21,894 nt of DNA. Origin: Halieaceae bacterium (GTDB lineage: Bacteria > Pseudomonadota > Gammaproteobacteria > Pseudomonadales > Halieaceae). The notes under the pieces were generated by a model that made no database searches, had not been told where the DNA came from, and was given only the letters and a program-made list of their open reading frames with translations. Location of the stretch: positions 8,029 to 29,922 of the forward strand of contig DPGN01000060.1 in NCBI GenBank assembly GCA_003523185.1. The letters are read 5' to 3'. How positions within the stretch are numbered: position 1 is the stretch's first letter; each line of letters starts with the position of its first letter. Shown here one piece after another: positions 14,024 through 21,835 of the stretch. The position numbers and the translations under genes were made by a program.

Positions 14024-14596
14024 ATGAGCGCCACCAAAACATACCTGTCCGCTAATCAATTATTGAACGATTCGTTTCAATTGGGTACCCAAATCATTAA
14101 TAGCGGCTTCAAACCTACCTTTATTGTGGGCATTTGGCGCGGCGGCGCACCGGTGGGGATCGCGGTACAGGAAATCCTTGCCTACGCGGGCGTTCCAACT
14201 GACAACATCGCCATCCGAACCTCATCCTACAAACAGGGTATCGATCAACAGAAAGGTCATGTTGAAGTCTACGGCTTGAGCTATCTGGTGAAGCGCCTTA
14301 CACACGAGGACAAACTGCTGATTGTCGATGATGTCTTCGACACCGGCCGCACCATTGATGCGGTCATTGACCGGTTACACAAACTATTACGCCAGAACAT
14401 CCCCCGGGATATTCGCGTTGCTACCCCCTACTACAAGCCCAGTCGGCGCAAGGTCGACCTAACACCTGATTACTATCTCTACGAAAACGAGGACTGGCTG
14501 GTGTATCCCTATGAGATACACGGGTTGACCGCCGACGAGCTTAGAGAAAACAAGCCTGCGCTTTTTGAGATCCTCAAGGACCACATCAAAACGTAG
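14024..14596 (+). CDS. Hypoxanthine/guanine-type phosphoribosyltransferase
   Basis: 190 residues. FIVGIWRGGAPVGIAVQEIL (33-52) and the complete PRPP loop LLIVDDVFDTGRT (98-110, with Asp102, Asp103 and Asp106) mark an active type I phosphoribosyltransferase, which would transfer a purine base (or xanthine) to PRPP. The C-terminal half (RVATPYYKPSRRK, TPDYYLYENEDWLVYPYEIHG) is shared with the divergent paralogue 74 bases away. No Shine-Dalgarno sequence is visible before the ATG. It is convergent with a purine permease of the AzgA group, 25 bases downstream, which supports purine salvage. The exact base cannot be decided from the sequence. Confidence 0.9.
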   Translation: MSATKTYLSANQLLNDSFQLGTQIINSGFKPTFIVGIWRGGAPVGIAVQEILAYAGVPTDNIAIRTSSYKQGIDQQKGHVEVYGLSYLVKRLTHEDKLLIVDDVFDTGRTIDAVIDRLHKLLRQNIPRDIRVATPYYKPSRRKVDLTPDYYLYENEDWLVYPYEIHGLTADELRENKPALFEILKDHIKT

Positions 14597-14621
14597 CTTT
14601 GTGGTTCCGCTGCGGGTCGCT

Positions 14622-15908
14622 TCAGAGCAGTGCGAATTTGATAACGAATAATCCGGCTATTACCAGCGCACCCCAACTCACTTTGCGGTCCTCGGACGCA
14701 AGCAGGCTCAGAGCGACATAGCTGATGAACCCGATGCCTATGCCATCTGCAATTGAGAATGTCAGAGGGATCATGATCATGATTAGCAAAGCAGGGATCA
14801 GGACAACCGGATTGTCCCAGCTTAAGCGTCCGAGCCCTGCGCACATGAGCAGCGCCACGTATATCAGCGCTCCCGAGACTGCAAAGCTAGGAATCATCAT
14901 GGCTAGCGGCGAAAAGAAAATGGCCAAGAGGAAGAAGACGCCGACCGCACAGGCCGTCAGGCCGGTTCGACCACCGGCGGCAACGCCCGCCGCACTCTCA
15001 ACATAAGACGTCACCGGCGAGTTACCGAGCAGAGCACCCAACACACTCGACGTGCTGTCCGCTTTTAACGCTTTGCTGAAGTTCTTGTAATTACCCTCTT
15101 CATCGACGAGGCCCGCATTGGAAGCAACGCCTACCAAGGTGCCGGTGGTGTCGAATAAATTCACGATTAAGATCGAAAAGATAACGCTAACCAGGGAAAC
15201 GTTCAGCGCCGCCATGATGTCGATTTGACCAACCAGCGGTGCAATAGATGGGGGAGCCGACACGATGCCCTGATAGGCCACCTCACCCAATAAAATACCC
15301 AGCACGGTGACAACGAGAATACCGAGAATCAGGCCGCCCGCTGCCAATCGTGCCGACAAAATGGCGACGAGTAAAAAGCTAAGCGCGGCGAGCGCTGTGG
15401 GGATTTGACTGAAGTCACCCATGGTGACGAGTGTGGCCGGGTGATCGGCAATGATCCCGCCGTTCTGAAGACCAATGATGCCAATGAACAATCCAACACC
15501 CGCGGTCATGCCGATCTTCAAATCGTCAGGAATGCTCATGATGATCCACGCGCGGATTCGTGTGGTGCTGATGATCACAAAGAGCACACCTGCAATGAAT
15601 ACGGCGCCCAGTGCGGTTTGCCATGGGTAGCCCATGTCACCAACGATGGTATAGGCGAAAAGCGCATTCAGGCCCATACCAGGCGCTAAGCCCACTGGCC
15701 AATTAGCGTAGAGACCCATCAGAAGGCAGCTCAGCGCTGCGGCCAGACAGGTTGCAACAAAGCTCGCGCCCTGATCGATCCCCGCGATGGCCATGATCTG
15801 CGGATTGACAACAAGGATATAAGCCATGGCTGCGAATGTGGTCGCACCAGCCATGATCTCGCGTCCAACCGATGTACCATGCTCCCGCAGTTTAAAGAAA
15901 TCGCTCAT
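14622..15908 (-). CDS. NCS2-family purine permease, AzgA/GhxP-like
   Basis: 428 residues, about 12-13 membrane segments. The start FFKLREHGTSVGREIMAGATTFAAMAYILVVNPQIM is the typical N-terminus of the AzgA-like adenine/guanine/hypoxanthine permeases. It also has LAPGMGLNALFAYTIV, VNLFDTTGTLVGVA and SSVLGALLGNSPVTSYVESAAGVAAGGRTGLTA, all family signatures. It carries purine bases inward with protons. Residues differ between adenine and hypoxanthine/guanine members, and I do not assign one. TAGGG lies near the ATG as a ribosome site. Its leader contains an inverted repeat, GCCGATG (15947-15953) with CATCGGC (15973-15979). It sits next to the two phosphoribosyltransferase genes. Confidence 0.93.
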   Translation of the reverse strand: MSDFFKLREHGTSVGREIMAGATTFAAMAYILVVNPQIMAIAGIDQGASFVATCLAAALSCLLMGLYANWPVGLAPGMGLNALFAYTIVGDMGYPWQTALGAVFIAGVLFVIISTTRIRAWIIMSIPDDLKIGMTAGVGLFIGIIGLQNGGIIADHPATLVTMGDFSQIPTALAALSFLLVAILSARLAAGGLILGILVVTVLGILLGEVAYQGIVSAPPSIAPLVGQIDIMAALNVSLVSVIFSILIVNLFDTTGTLVGVASNAGLVDEEGNYKNFSKALKADSTSSVLGALLGNSPVTSYVESAAGVAAGGRTGLTACAVGVFFLLAIFFSPLAMMIPSFAVSGALIYVALLMCAGLGRLSWDNPVVLIPALLIMIMIPLTFSIADGIGIGFISYVALSLLASEDRKVSWGALVIAGLFVIKFALL

Positions 15909-16002
15909 GCGCCCTACCCCAGTTAATTATTGTCGCGCCTCAGTCTGCCGATGAGCGCGATCGATTGCCACCCATCGGCGGCTCTTCCCATATCGAAAAC
16001 GA

Positions 16003-16029
16003 AAAATGGCAGCCCAAGGCTGCCATTTT
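16003..16029 (-). terminator. Intrinsic terminator downstream of the TonB receptor gene
   Basis: A perfect 12-bp stem (AAAATGGCAGCC with GGCTGCCATTTT) and a 3-base loop. Read on the minus strand it ends in TTTTTC and lies 41 bases after the receptor stop codon. The symmetric A/T arms could also act in the other direction, but no plus-strand gene ends nearby. Confidence 0.85.
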
Positions 16030-16070
16030 CAGTCAATAGGCCCAATTAGAAGGGCTCTTTTCCCCTGGTA

Positions 16071-18353
16071 TCAAAAGGACATACCAACTCGCACACTTAA
16101 TTGCCGTGGAGGAACAAACTGATCACCCGTTGCACCCACACCGAAAACATCCGTGAAACGCGCATTGATACCATCTTGGTCTGTCAAATTTTTTCCAATC
16201 AATTCCACCGTCCAAGGAGAGTTGTCAGGCGTCAGCTTCATCAACATATCAAAGGTCGTGTAACTGCCCACTTCGTCGGTCACCGGATTGTTAAAAATTC
16301 TGTGCTTGAACTCACCTCGGTATGTGACGCTGAGGCTTGTTTTAAGCTCCCCAAAACCTTCCAACAATGCCGTGTGTGTCAATGCAATATTACCTGTGAG
16401 ATTGGGCGTCTTTGCTAACTCATTACCTTTGACATCAGTAATCTGCTCAGCCCGAGCCACTTCCACCTGAGGAGAGAACAGACCTATTCCTTGAGCCAGA
16501 AGTGCATTAGTTGCCGCTTCCGATTGCACATTGTCGAGTGCGAGGTGGCTAGCGGTTACCTCGGTCTCAAGCCACGCCAACCTTGCGTCAAACAGCAACG
16601 AGTCATTGAGGAAAGCACCGAACTCTAACTCTGCACCAAAAATCTCAGACTCTGGAATATTCCCTACGCCACCTTGAAAGACCTCGGGGTCTGTCGCTTG
16701 GTACTGAAGATTGTCGTATGCATACATGAACGCAGCAGCATTGATACGGACGCGGCCACCGTCCAAATCAGTCTTCAAACCGACTTCATATGCATCAATC
16801 GTTTCCTCCTCAAAGGTCGGAAGAACCACGATAGGCGACACTACACTCTCGCGACCAAAAGTGAGGTTAGAGCCACCGGGCTTGAAGCCACGAGTATACG
16901 ACACGTAGCCGAGCGTCGTGTCGTTGATATCCCGCTCATACGCGAGTCGACCTGTCATTTTATTGCTATCGATTTCAAGGATATCCGTACCGCCTCGACC
17001 GTAAAAGTTGGTCACTGCACTGTAGACCTCATCACGTGTGTAGCGCAGACCACCAATCAATCTTGAGGTATCGGACAGCGCCCATGTGCCCTGTCCATAG
17101 ATAGATGTCGACTCGCGCTCTGGCTTGGAGTTCGAAATAAAACCCGCGTCAGCCGGTGCGAAGGTAACGATATCCTCGACAGTAAAGGGATCAAACACTC
17201 CATCGAAGCCAAAGTCGAGCCGTTCGACGATCTCAATATCCACCTCCGTATCGAGGTAAAAAACACCAACAACCCAGTCTAGCTTTCCAAAGGCAGGCGA
17301 CGCAGAAACCAAGTTGAACTCCTGCGTCATAGTCTTTTGCAAGTTGGTCTCGGGATCAAAATAGCTCTGCAATAAAAAGAAAGGTGGCAACACAGAGAAG
17401 TCATGTCGGTCATTGTCGCGAAGAATGCTGATATCGTCTTCTTGATAACTCGTTATCGACTTCAACGTGACATCAGTCAAATCCCATTCAACCGTAGCAC
17501 TGTAAATTTCGGAGCTCAGCTCGTAGTGAGACAGAGAGTCTTGCGCAAGACGTCGAGCACCGGGTGTAGGATCGTAAATGCCTTTTTGCGCTTGACCATT
17601 TACGTCCTCATCGAAAATTTGCGCGCCAAAGCTCACACTAACCGTATCAGTTGGCTCCCAAAGCAACTTAATACGCGCAGACATACTGTCCGCATCATCA
17701 AGATCTTGGCCATTCGACACATTTCGGGTGTAACCATCGCGCTCGTTTGTTAATAGCGACACTCTCGCAGCGAGCGTGTCCGAAATTGGGATGTTAACGT
17801 TCGCGCGTGCGCGCACACTGCTGTATTGCCCCAAACTCACATCCGCTGAGCCGGCGAACTCCTCAAAAGAAGGGTCCGCAGTGATTACATTGATTGCACC
17901 GCCCGTCGAGTTTTGACCAAACAAAGTGCCTTGAGGACCGCGCAAAACCTCGATACGTTCGAGATCCAAAAAGTCGGTCTGTAGAGCGAAAGGGGAAGCA
18001 ACATAAACACCGTCTAGGTGATACGAGACCGACGGATTGGCAATCGCGTTCTGGTTCGCCTCGTTACCGATACCACGGATGGTAATGACCGTCTTGAAGC
18101 CTTCGTTCTTCGCAACGTTCACACCAGGAGCGATAGCACTTAGATCAACAAAGGACGTCAGCTGACGGTCTTCTACATCAGCGGCTGTCAATGCCGTAAC
18201 GGCCTGTGACAAGTCCTGCAGACTCTCTGATCGTTTCTCAGCAGTTACGATGACTTCTTCGAAGACAGGGCCCGACTGCGCGAGGGCGGTCGAGGCAAAT
18301 AGGGTGGATGCAATGGATGCACTTAACAAAGCTATAGGGAAATGAGGCTTCAC
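16071..18353 (-). CDS. TonB-dependent outer-membrane receptor
   Basis: 760 residues. A signal peptide (KPHFPIALLSASIASTLFASTALA, cleavage near 25), a TonB-box-like FEEVIVTAEKR (31-41), a plug domain with VITIRGIGNEANQ, SYHLDGVYVASP and LERIEVLRGPQGTLFGQNSTGGAINVIT, and then a 22-strand-type barrel ending in RQLSVRVGMSF with the terminal Phe used by the outer-membrane assembly machinery. The GTG at 18353 is chosen because the signal peptide begins there and AAAAGGA lies about 9 bases upstream; the in-frame ATG at 18407 would put 18 polar residues ahead of it. It resembles large paralogous receptor sets that import siderophores or organic substrates; the ligand is unknown. A few sampled rows are about 45-48% GC, lower than several neighbouring rows. 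Confidence 0.95.
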   Translation of the reverse strand: MKPHFPIALLSASIASTLFASTALAQSGPVFEEVIVTAEKRSESLQDLSQAVTALTAADVEDRQLTSFVDLSAIAPGVNVAKNEGFKTVITIRGIGNEANQNAIANPSVSYHLDGVYVASPFALQTDFLDLERIEVLRGPQGTLFGQNSTGGAINVITADPSFEEFAGSADVSLGQYSSVRARANVNIPISDTLAARVSLLTNERDGYTRNVSNGQDLDDADSMSARIKLLWEPTDTVSVSFGAQIFDEDVNGQAQKGIYDPTPGARRLAQDSLSHYELSSEIYSATVEWDLTDVTLKSITSYQEDDISILRDNDRHDFSVLPPFFLLQSYFDPETNLQKTMTQEFNLVSASPAFGKLDWVVGVFYLDTEVDIEIVERLDFGFDGVFDPFTVEDIVTFAPADAGFISNSKPERESTSIYGQGTWALSDTSRLIGGLRYTRDEVYSAVTNFYGRGGTDILEIDSNKMTGRLAYERDINDTTLGYVSYTRGFKPGGSNLTFGRESVVSPIVVLPTFEEETIDAYEVGLKTDLDGGRVRINAAAFMYAYDNLQYQATDPEVFQGGVGNIPESEIFGAELEFGAFLNDSLLFDARLAWLETEVTASHLALDNVQSEAATNALLAQGIGLFSPQVEVARAEQITDVKGNELAKTPNLTGNIALTHTALLEGFGELKTSLSVTYRGEFKHRIFNNPVTDEVGSYTTFDMLMKLTPDNSPWTVELIGKNLTDQDGINARFTDVFGVGATGDQFVPPRQLSVRVGMSF

Positions 18354-18751
18354 CGGAATAGGTCCTTTTCTGAATAAAAAATGGGTCCGATTCGAGATCG
18401 GATACATTGTCTTAGAGTTGTACGGATACCAAGCAGATTAGATGCCAAATACACAAAATTGATGCCTCACAAATAGCTAGGCTTTTTGTAAAGAAAACGT
18501 CTTACTACCGAAGCCGTATTTGACTCAAAAACTGCACCAAATGAGAGCAACGTCAAAGGTCATGGCACTCAATTTGTGCAATTCGCGCGGCATTATACGG
18601 CTAGCCACACACATTGCTACAACTGTGGCGCTCGTGTTTGCCGGAAAGCGATGACTTATCATGCCTGCGTCGTTATCGGTGCGAAGAAGTTGCATTGCGA
18701 GCAATACCGCAACAAAGGCTGCGACGAAAGGTGCAAAGCGAGCTCTGGAAG
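18354..18751. other. 398-bp gap upstream of the TonB receptor gene
   Basis: No gene that I trust. It must contain the receptor promoter on the minus strand. A perfect minus-strand TATAAT lies at 18592-18597 with a weak TTGTAG 19 bp upstream, which would give a leader of about 230 bases. A pair of GATGCC repeats, 20 bases apart, lies between 18441 and 18466. No Fur-box-like or terminator-like structure stands out, and no hairpin with a T-run follows the dipeptidase stop codon. Confidence 0.4.
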
Positions 18752-20071
18752 CTACTGTGCCGGCGAGACAGCCCCCCTGCGCTCGACCTCACGCCAGACT
18801 CGTAGAAAGTTACCTCCCCAAATTTTCCTGATCTGGGGCTCGGAATACCCACGTTGTAACAAGCCCAAAGTGACATTTAGCGAGTCACTCGCATCGATGT
18901 ATCCCGGTATGCCGCTGCCGTGATTGAAATCCGTCCCAATGCCGACGTAGTCAACACCCACCAGCCCCACGATATGGTCAATATGATCCAGCATTGTGTC
19001 CAGTGAGATGGGCCCCAATAGGCCTCGAACACCGGTAAGAAATTCCGTTTTTACGGACGCATCGTCGATTTCCCAGTAAAGCTCAAAGGGATAAAGGTAG
19101 TCTTCGTCGATTCCGGCTTTTCGTCTCAGCGCACGGATACCTGCATCAATGTCGGGATTTTGCGAATCAAACAAGTAGCCCGCAAAGGGCGCCACATGAA
19201 TAACGCCACCGCGTTGCGCTAATTTCTGGATTTCCGCATCACTCAAATTTCGACTGACGTTGGTTAATGCCCGAGCGTTCGAATGGCTCGCAATAACAGG
19301 TGCGCGCGACAAACTGATCACTTCAAGTGCGGCCTCGGTCGATAGTTGTGAAATATCGATAACGGCACCGAGTTCATTAAAGCGTTGGACCGCCGCCTTA
19401 CCCTTCGGCGACAGGCCCCCGTGCTCAGATGGTGCCTCCCGCATGCCCGTATCGGCGTTAAAGAGCGGTCGCGATGAATCTGCAAACTCGTTATGCCCCA
19501 TGTGAGTCAGAGCAAAAATCCGAACCCCTTGCGCATAAAAGTCATCGATGGCAGCCACGTCATCGCCAAAGATCAGCGCGTTCTGAAAGCTCAACACGAT
19601 AGCCCGCTGACCATTACTCACCGCAGTGACTAATGCGTCACTGCTCTTGATCAACTGAATGGGCAGATCCGGATTCTCTGTGAGCGCGATTGCTGCGGCG
19701 AGTTTCTCATCGGCGATGCGCCGAGCCTCAGCAAAGCCTTCCTCGTTTCGCGGCAGCGGACCGACAGCCACCGCCATTGCGACCGCATCCAAGTCCCCTT
19801 GGCGCATCTTTTCTACAGCAACTTTTGATAACCCATCGGCACCCACGTACATCGAGGGCTTGCCCGAGATTTCAATATCGGCATGGGCGTCAAAGGTAAG
19901 AACACGCTGATGAATCGCCCGCGCCTCTGCAGGAAGATGTCCCTCCGCCTCGTCCTTCGGCTGACCATCGACGGCAGAAGCAGACGCCGCAAAGGCCAGC
20001 GTGCATGACCAAGCTAGCGCCCTTAAACAGACCCTAAGACGCGTTTGGGCGGTTGGACAGAGATCACTCAC
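18752..20071 (-). CDS. Exported M19 (renal/membrane dipeptidase) family protein with altered metal ligands
   Basis: 439 residues. A signal peptide at about 1-33 (charged start, then ALAWSCTLAFAASASA). TIM-barrel M19 motifs are present: HAD (His63, Asp65), GVRIFALTHMGHNEFADSS, VIDISQLS, APVIASHSNARAL (His263), RNLSDAEI, GGVIHVAPF, VGIGTDFNHG (Asp381) and the C-terminal IWGGNFLRVW. Two positions that bind metal in renal dipeptidase differ: the bridging Glu aligns with Gln163 (SFQNA) and the SH His with Gln242 (DISQ). The family cleaves dipeptides or related amides using two zinc ions; activity here is doubtful or altered. The GTG at 20071 is chosen for the signal peptide; it overlaps the crotonase stop by 8 bases, so the two form one operon. 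Longer frames extend back into the crotonase gene and are unlikely. Confidence 0.85.
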   Translation of the reverse strand: MSDLCPTAQTRLRVCLRALAWSCTLAFAASASAVDGQPKDEAEGHLPAEARAIHQRVLTFDAHADIEISGKPSMYVGADGLSKVAVEKMRQGDLDAVAMAVAVGPLPRNEEGFAEARRIADEKLAAAIALTENPDLPIQLIKSSDALVTAVSNGQRAIVLSFQNALIFGDDVAAIDDFYAQGVRIFALTHMGHNEFADSSRPLFNADTGMREAPSEHGGLSPKGKAAVQRFNELGAVIDISQLSTEAALEVISLSRAPVIASHSNARALTNVSRNLSDAEIQKLAQRGGVIHVAPFAGYLFDSQNPDIDAGIRALRRKAGIDEDYLYPFELYWEIDDASVKTEFLTGVRGLLGPISLDTMLDHIDHIVGLVGVDYVGIGTDFNHGSGIPGYIDASDSLNVTLGLLQRGYSEPQIRKIWGGNFLRVWREVERRGAVSPAQ

Positions 20072-20909
20072 CGGCTGCTTTTTTGACCGCCAGTAAGTCC
20101 TCGTATTCAGGCTTTTCACCTTTAGCCTGCGCCACGAAGGTATTGCGAATAGCCTCACCGTCAAGCATGGAGGCGTTCCACGTCGCAATGTAGTCAAGAC
20201 CGTCAGCCGTGCTGTGATCGCGCGCGTAATTCACCATACGCTTAGCGCCCGATACGGCGAGTGGCGCATGTGCTGCGATCTGACGTGCGATATTCATGAC
20301 CGCTTCTAACATCTCCTCGGCAGACTCATAGACTTCATTGACCAGACCAATGTCTCGGGCTTTCTCTGCACTGACCCGCTCCGCGGTGTAAGACATCTGT
20401 CTCGCCCAACCCTCGGGAATAAGCTTTACCAGTCGTGGATAAGTGCCCACATCAGCTGTCATGCCAATCGCAGTCTCATGTACCGAGAAAAACGCGTCAC
20501 GGGTCGCATACCGACAGTCGCAAGCGGTAATGAGGTCCATTGCGCCACCGACCGCCGCGCCTTGTATTGCCACCAGAACGGGCATACGCGCTTCTTCCAG
20601 ACAGGTAAACGCATCTTGCAACGCCATGCAGTGATGGCGGAAGGCCTCGGCGCGAACAAAGCGACTGCCGCTGGCAGGTCCATCGAGACCACCTTCGGTA
20701 AAGACCGAAATATCCATGCCCGAGGAGAAATGGCGTCCTTCAGCCGACAGGACAATAACTCGCGCCGATGCGTCACGAGATAATTCGTTAATAACATTTG
20801 GTAGCTCAGTCCAGAACGATGGAATCATCGAGTTGGCTTTTTCAGGGCGATTAAAACGGATGTGGGCGATGCCCTCTGACAGCGTTAGTTCGAAACACTC
20901 GTAACTCAT
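20064..20909 (-). CDS. Crotonase-family enoyl-CoA isomerase, delta(3,5)-delta(2,4)-dienoyl-CoA isomerase-like
   Basis: 281 residues, one crotonase domain. Oxyanion-hole segments are HFSSGMD (60-66) and IQGAAVGGAMDL (115-126). Asp125, Glu145 and Asp153 (in AMDLITACD, VHETAIG, TADVGTYPRL) have exactly the 20- and 8-residue spacing of the three catalytic acids of mammalian dienoyl-CoA isomerase ECH1, so this is more like an isomerase than a plain hydratase. It would move double bonds during oxidation of polyunsaturated acyl-CoA in the cytoplasm. GAGGAG lies 7 bases before the ATG at 20909; an upstream in-frame start is less likely. It leads an operon with the M19 gene. A perfect 9-bp inverted repeat lies 37 bases upstream. 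Confidence 0.9.
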   Translation of the reverse strand: MSYECFELTLSEGIAHIRFNRPEKANSMIPSFWTELPNVINELSRDASARVIVLSAEGRHFSSGMDISVFTEGGLDGPASGSRFVRAEAFRHHCMALQDAFTCLEEARMPVLVAIQGAAVGGAMDLITACDCRYATRDAFFSVHETAIGMTADVGTYPRLVKLIPEGWARQMSYTAERVSAEKARDIGLVNEVYESAEEMLEAVMNIARQIAAHAPLAVSGAKRMVNYARDHSTADGLDYIATWNASMLDGEAIRNTFVAQAKGEKPEYEDLLAVKKAAGE

Positions 20910-20946
20910 GACACGTCTCCTCGTTGTTTTTCCTATTGTTTTTTTA

Positions 20947-20972
20947 GTGACAGAACCACGGCATTCTGTCAC
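20947..20972. promoter_or_regulatory. Operator-like inverted repeat upstream of the crotonase-M19 operon
   Basis: GTGACAGAA and TTCTGTCAC are perfect 9-bp arms around 8 bases. The centre is about 50 bases upstream of the crotonase ATG, where a repressor site would sit. No T-run suitable for a terminator of the upstream 21047 gene follows, and that gene has its own terminator. No regulator gene is in the window. Confidence 0.55.
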
Positions 20973-21002
20973 ATGGTGCAAGCGTAGTCGCTTTTCAGAC
21001 AG

Positions 21003-21025
21003 AAAAAAGCCGCCCGAAGGCGGCC
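21003..21025 (-). terminator. Intrinsic terminator of the secreted two-domain protein gene
   Basis: On the minus strand GCCGCC, a TTCG loop and GGCGGC are followed by TTTTTT. The stem occupies 21009-21024 and begins 22 bases after the stop codon. Confidence 0.92.
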
Positions 21026-21046
21026 TACATTTCCAAGGCTCGCCCT

Positions 21047-21835
21047 TTAGGCGCCGGGTCGACCGAGCACCTGCTCAGTCATTACCGCCTCACCCGTGCA
21101 ATCGGCCATCTGGTAGTAATCCATGCGACCACGCCAGCCGCCCTTGGCGAACCACTCCTGATGCTCCATGAGACCTGCCATGTCGGGATACACAACAATA
21201 TGAGCGAACTCACCCGCAGCATCGGCGCCGCCAATATTCGGATAGAGGGTGAACCAACCGATATTTCCGAGTCCATCGGGGTTCTCCTCAATAAACGCCG
21301 CGTGCGCTTTGTTCAGGTCATCGTGTGTGACCCCGTCGCGCCGAGTGCACCAGTTCCAGGTGACGATTCGATCATTGTCTGTATTGATCGCCTCAACATC
21401 GGCCCACTGGGTGAATAGCGCTCCCATTTTGATGTGGCAGGTACCAACGTCCCCCCACTCTGCGGCAAGCTTCTGACCTGTTTTGGTGGTCATCCACTTA
21501 TCCCAAGAGGTACCAGCGTTCTCAAAATCAGTGACTAAGAATTCTACAAAATCGGCAGGGTACCGATTGTTGGGGTTGTTGTGCGTCATCATGGGGAACT
21601 GACGAAACAGGGCAACTTCCGCATCATTTTTCTTCGCCCACTTTTTATATTCCTCTGTGACCTTGTTGTAATCACTGAGAGACACACCGTCATTCAAATT
21701 GCATATCTGCGCTTGAACTGACATGGGCTCTGCCGGGTCCATATCGCCCGCGAACATCTCATGATCGTCTGCCAATACACCCGCACTGGCGAACGTAAGG
21801 ATTGAACCCAATACAACCTGACTAACTTTATTCAT
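21047..21835 (-). CDS. Exported protein of two tandem homologous domains, function unknown
   Basis: 262 residues with a signal peptide (MNKVSQVVLGSILTFASAGVLA, cleavage near 22) and no membrane segment afterwards, so probably periplasmic or secreted. The mature part is a tandem duplication. Domain 1 runs from C45-NLNDGVSLSDYNK to C133, domain 2 from C163-TRRDGVTHDDLNK to C246. The DGV and NK positions are offset by 118 residues, the hydrophobic strand (DFVEFLV / EFAHIVV) by 113, a Trp by 114 and the last Cys by 113. Each domain has one early and one late Cys, which may form a disulfide. The strand-helix pattern suggests an alpha/beta ferredoxin-like barrel, but that is a guess. GGAG lies 7 bases before the ATG, and a strong terminator follows. 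I do not recognise the family. Confidence 0.8.
   Translation of the reverse strand: MNKVSQVVLGSILTFASAGVLADDHEMFAGDMDPAEPMSVQAQICNLNDGVSLSDYNKVTEEYKKWAKKNDAEVALFRQFPMMTHNNPNNRYPADFVEFLVTDFENAGTSWDKWMTTKTGQKLAAEWGDVGTCHIKMGALFTQWADVEAINTDNDRIVTWNWCTRRDGVTHDDLNKAHAAFIEENPDGLGNIGWFTLYPNIGGADAAGEFAHIVVYPDMAGLMEHQEWFAKGGWRGRMDYYQMADCTGEAVMTEQVLGRPGA

Noticed and set aside
18354..18407. ATG start for the TonB receptor 18 codons upstream
   Set aside because: The signal peptide starts cleanly at the GTG at 18353, which has AAAAGGA upstream; the added residues are polar and the upstream ATG has only a weak ribosome site.
18576..18750. Cys-rich plus-strand frame (CYNCGARVC-like) in the gap before the TonB receptor gene
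   Set aside because: It needs a GTG start without a ribosome site and continues antisense through the 3' end of the M19 gene. The zinc-ribbon look is probably chance, though a homology search would be quick.
20072..20197. Longer N-terminus for the M19 protein reaching into the crotonase gene
   Set aside because: It would place 42 basic, non-conserved residues before the signal peptide, translated from the crotonase coding sequence in another frame.
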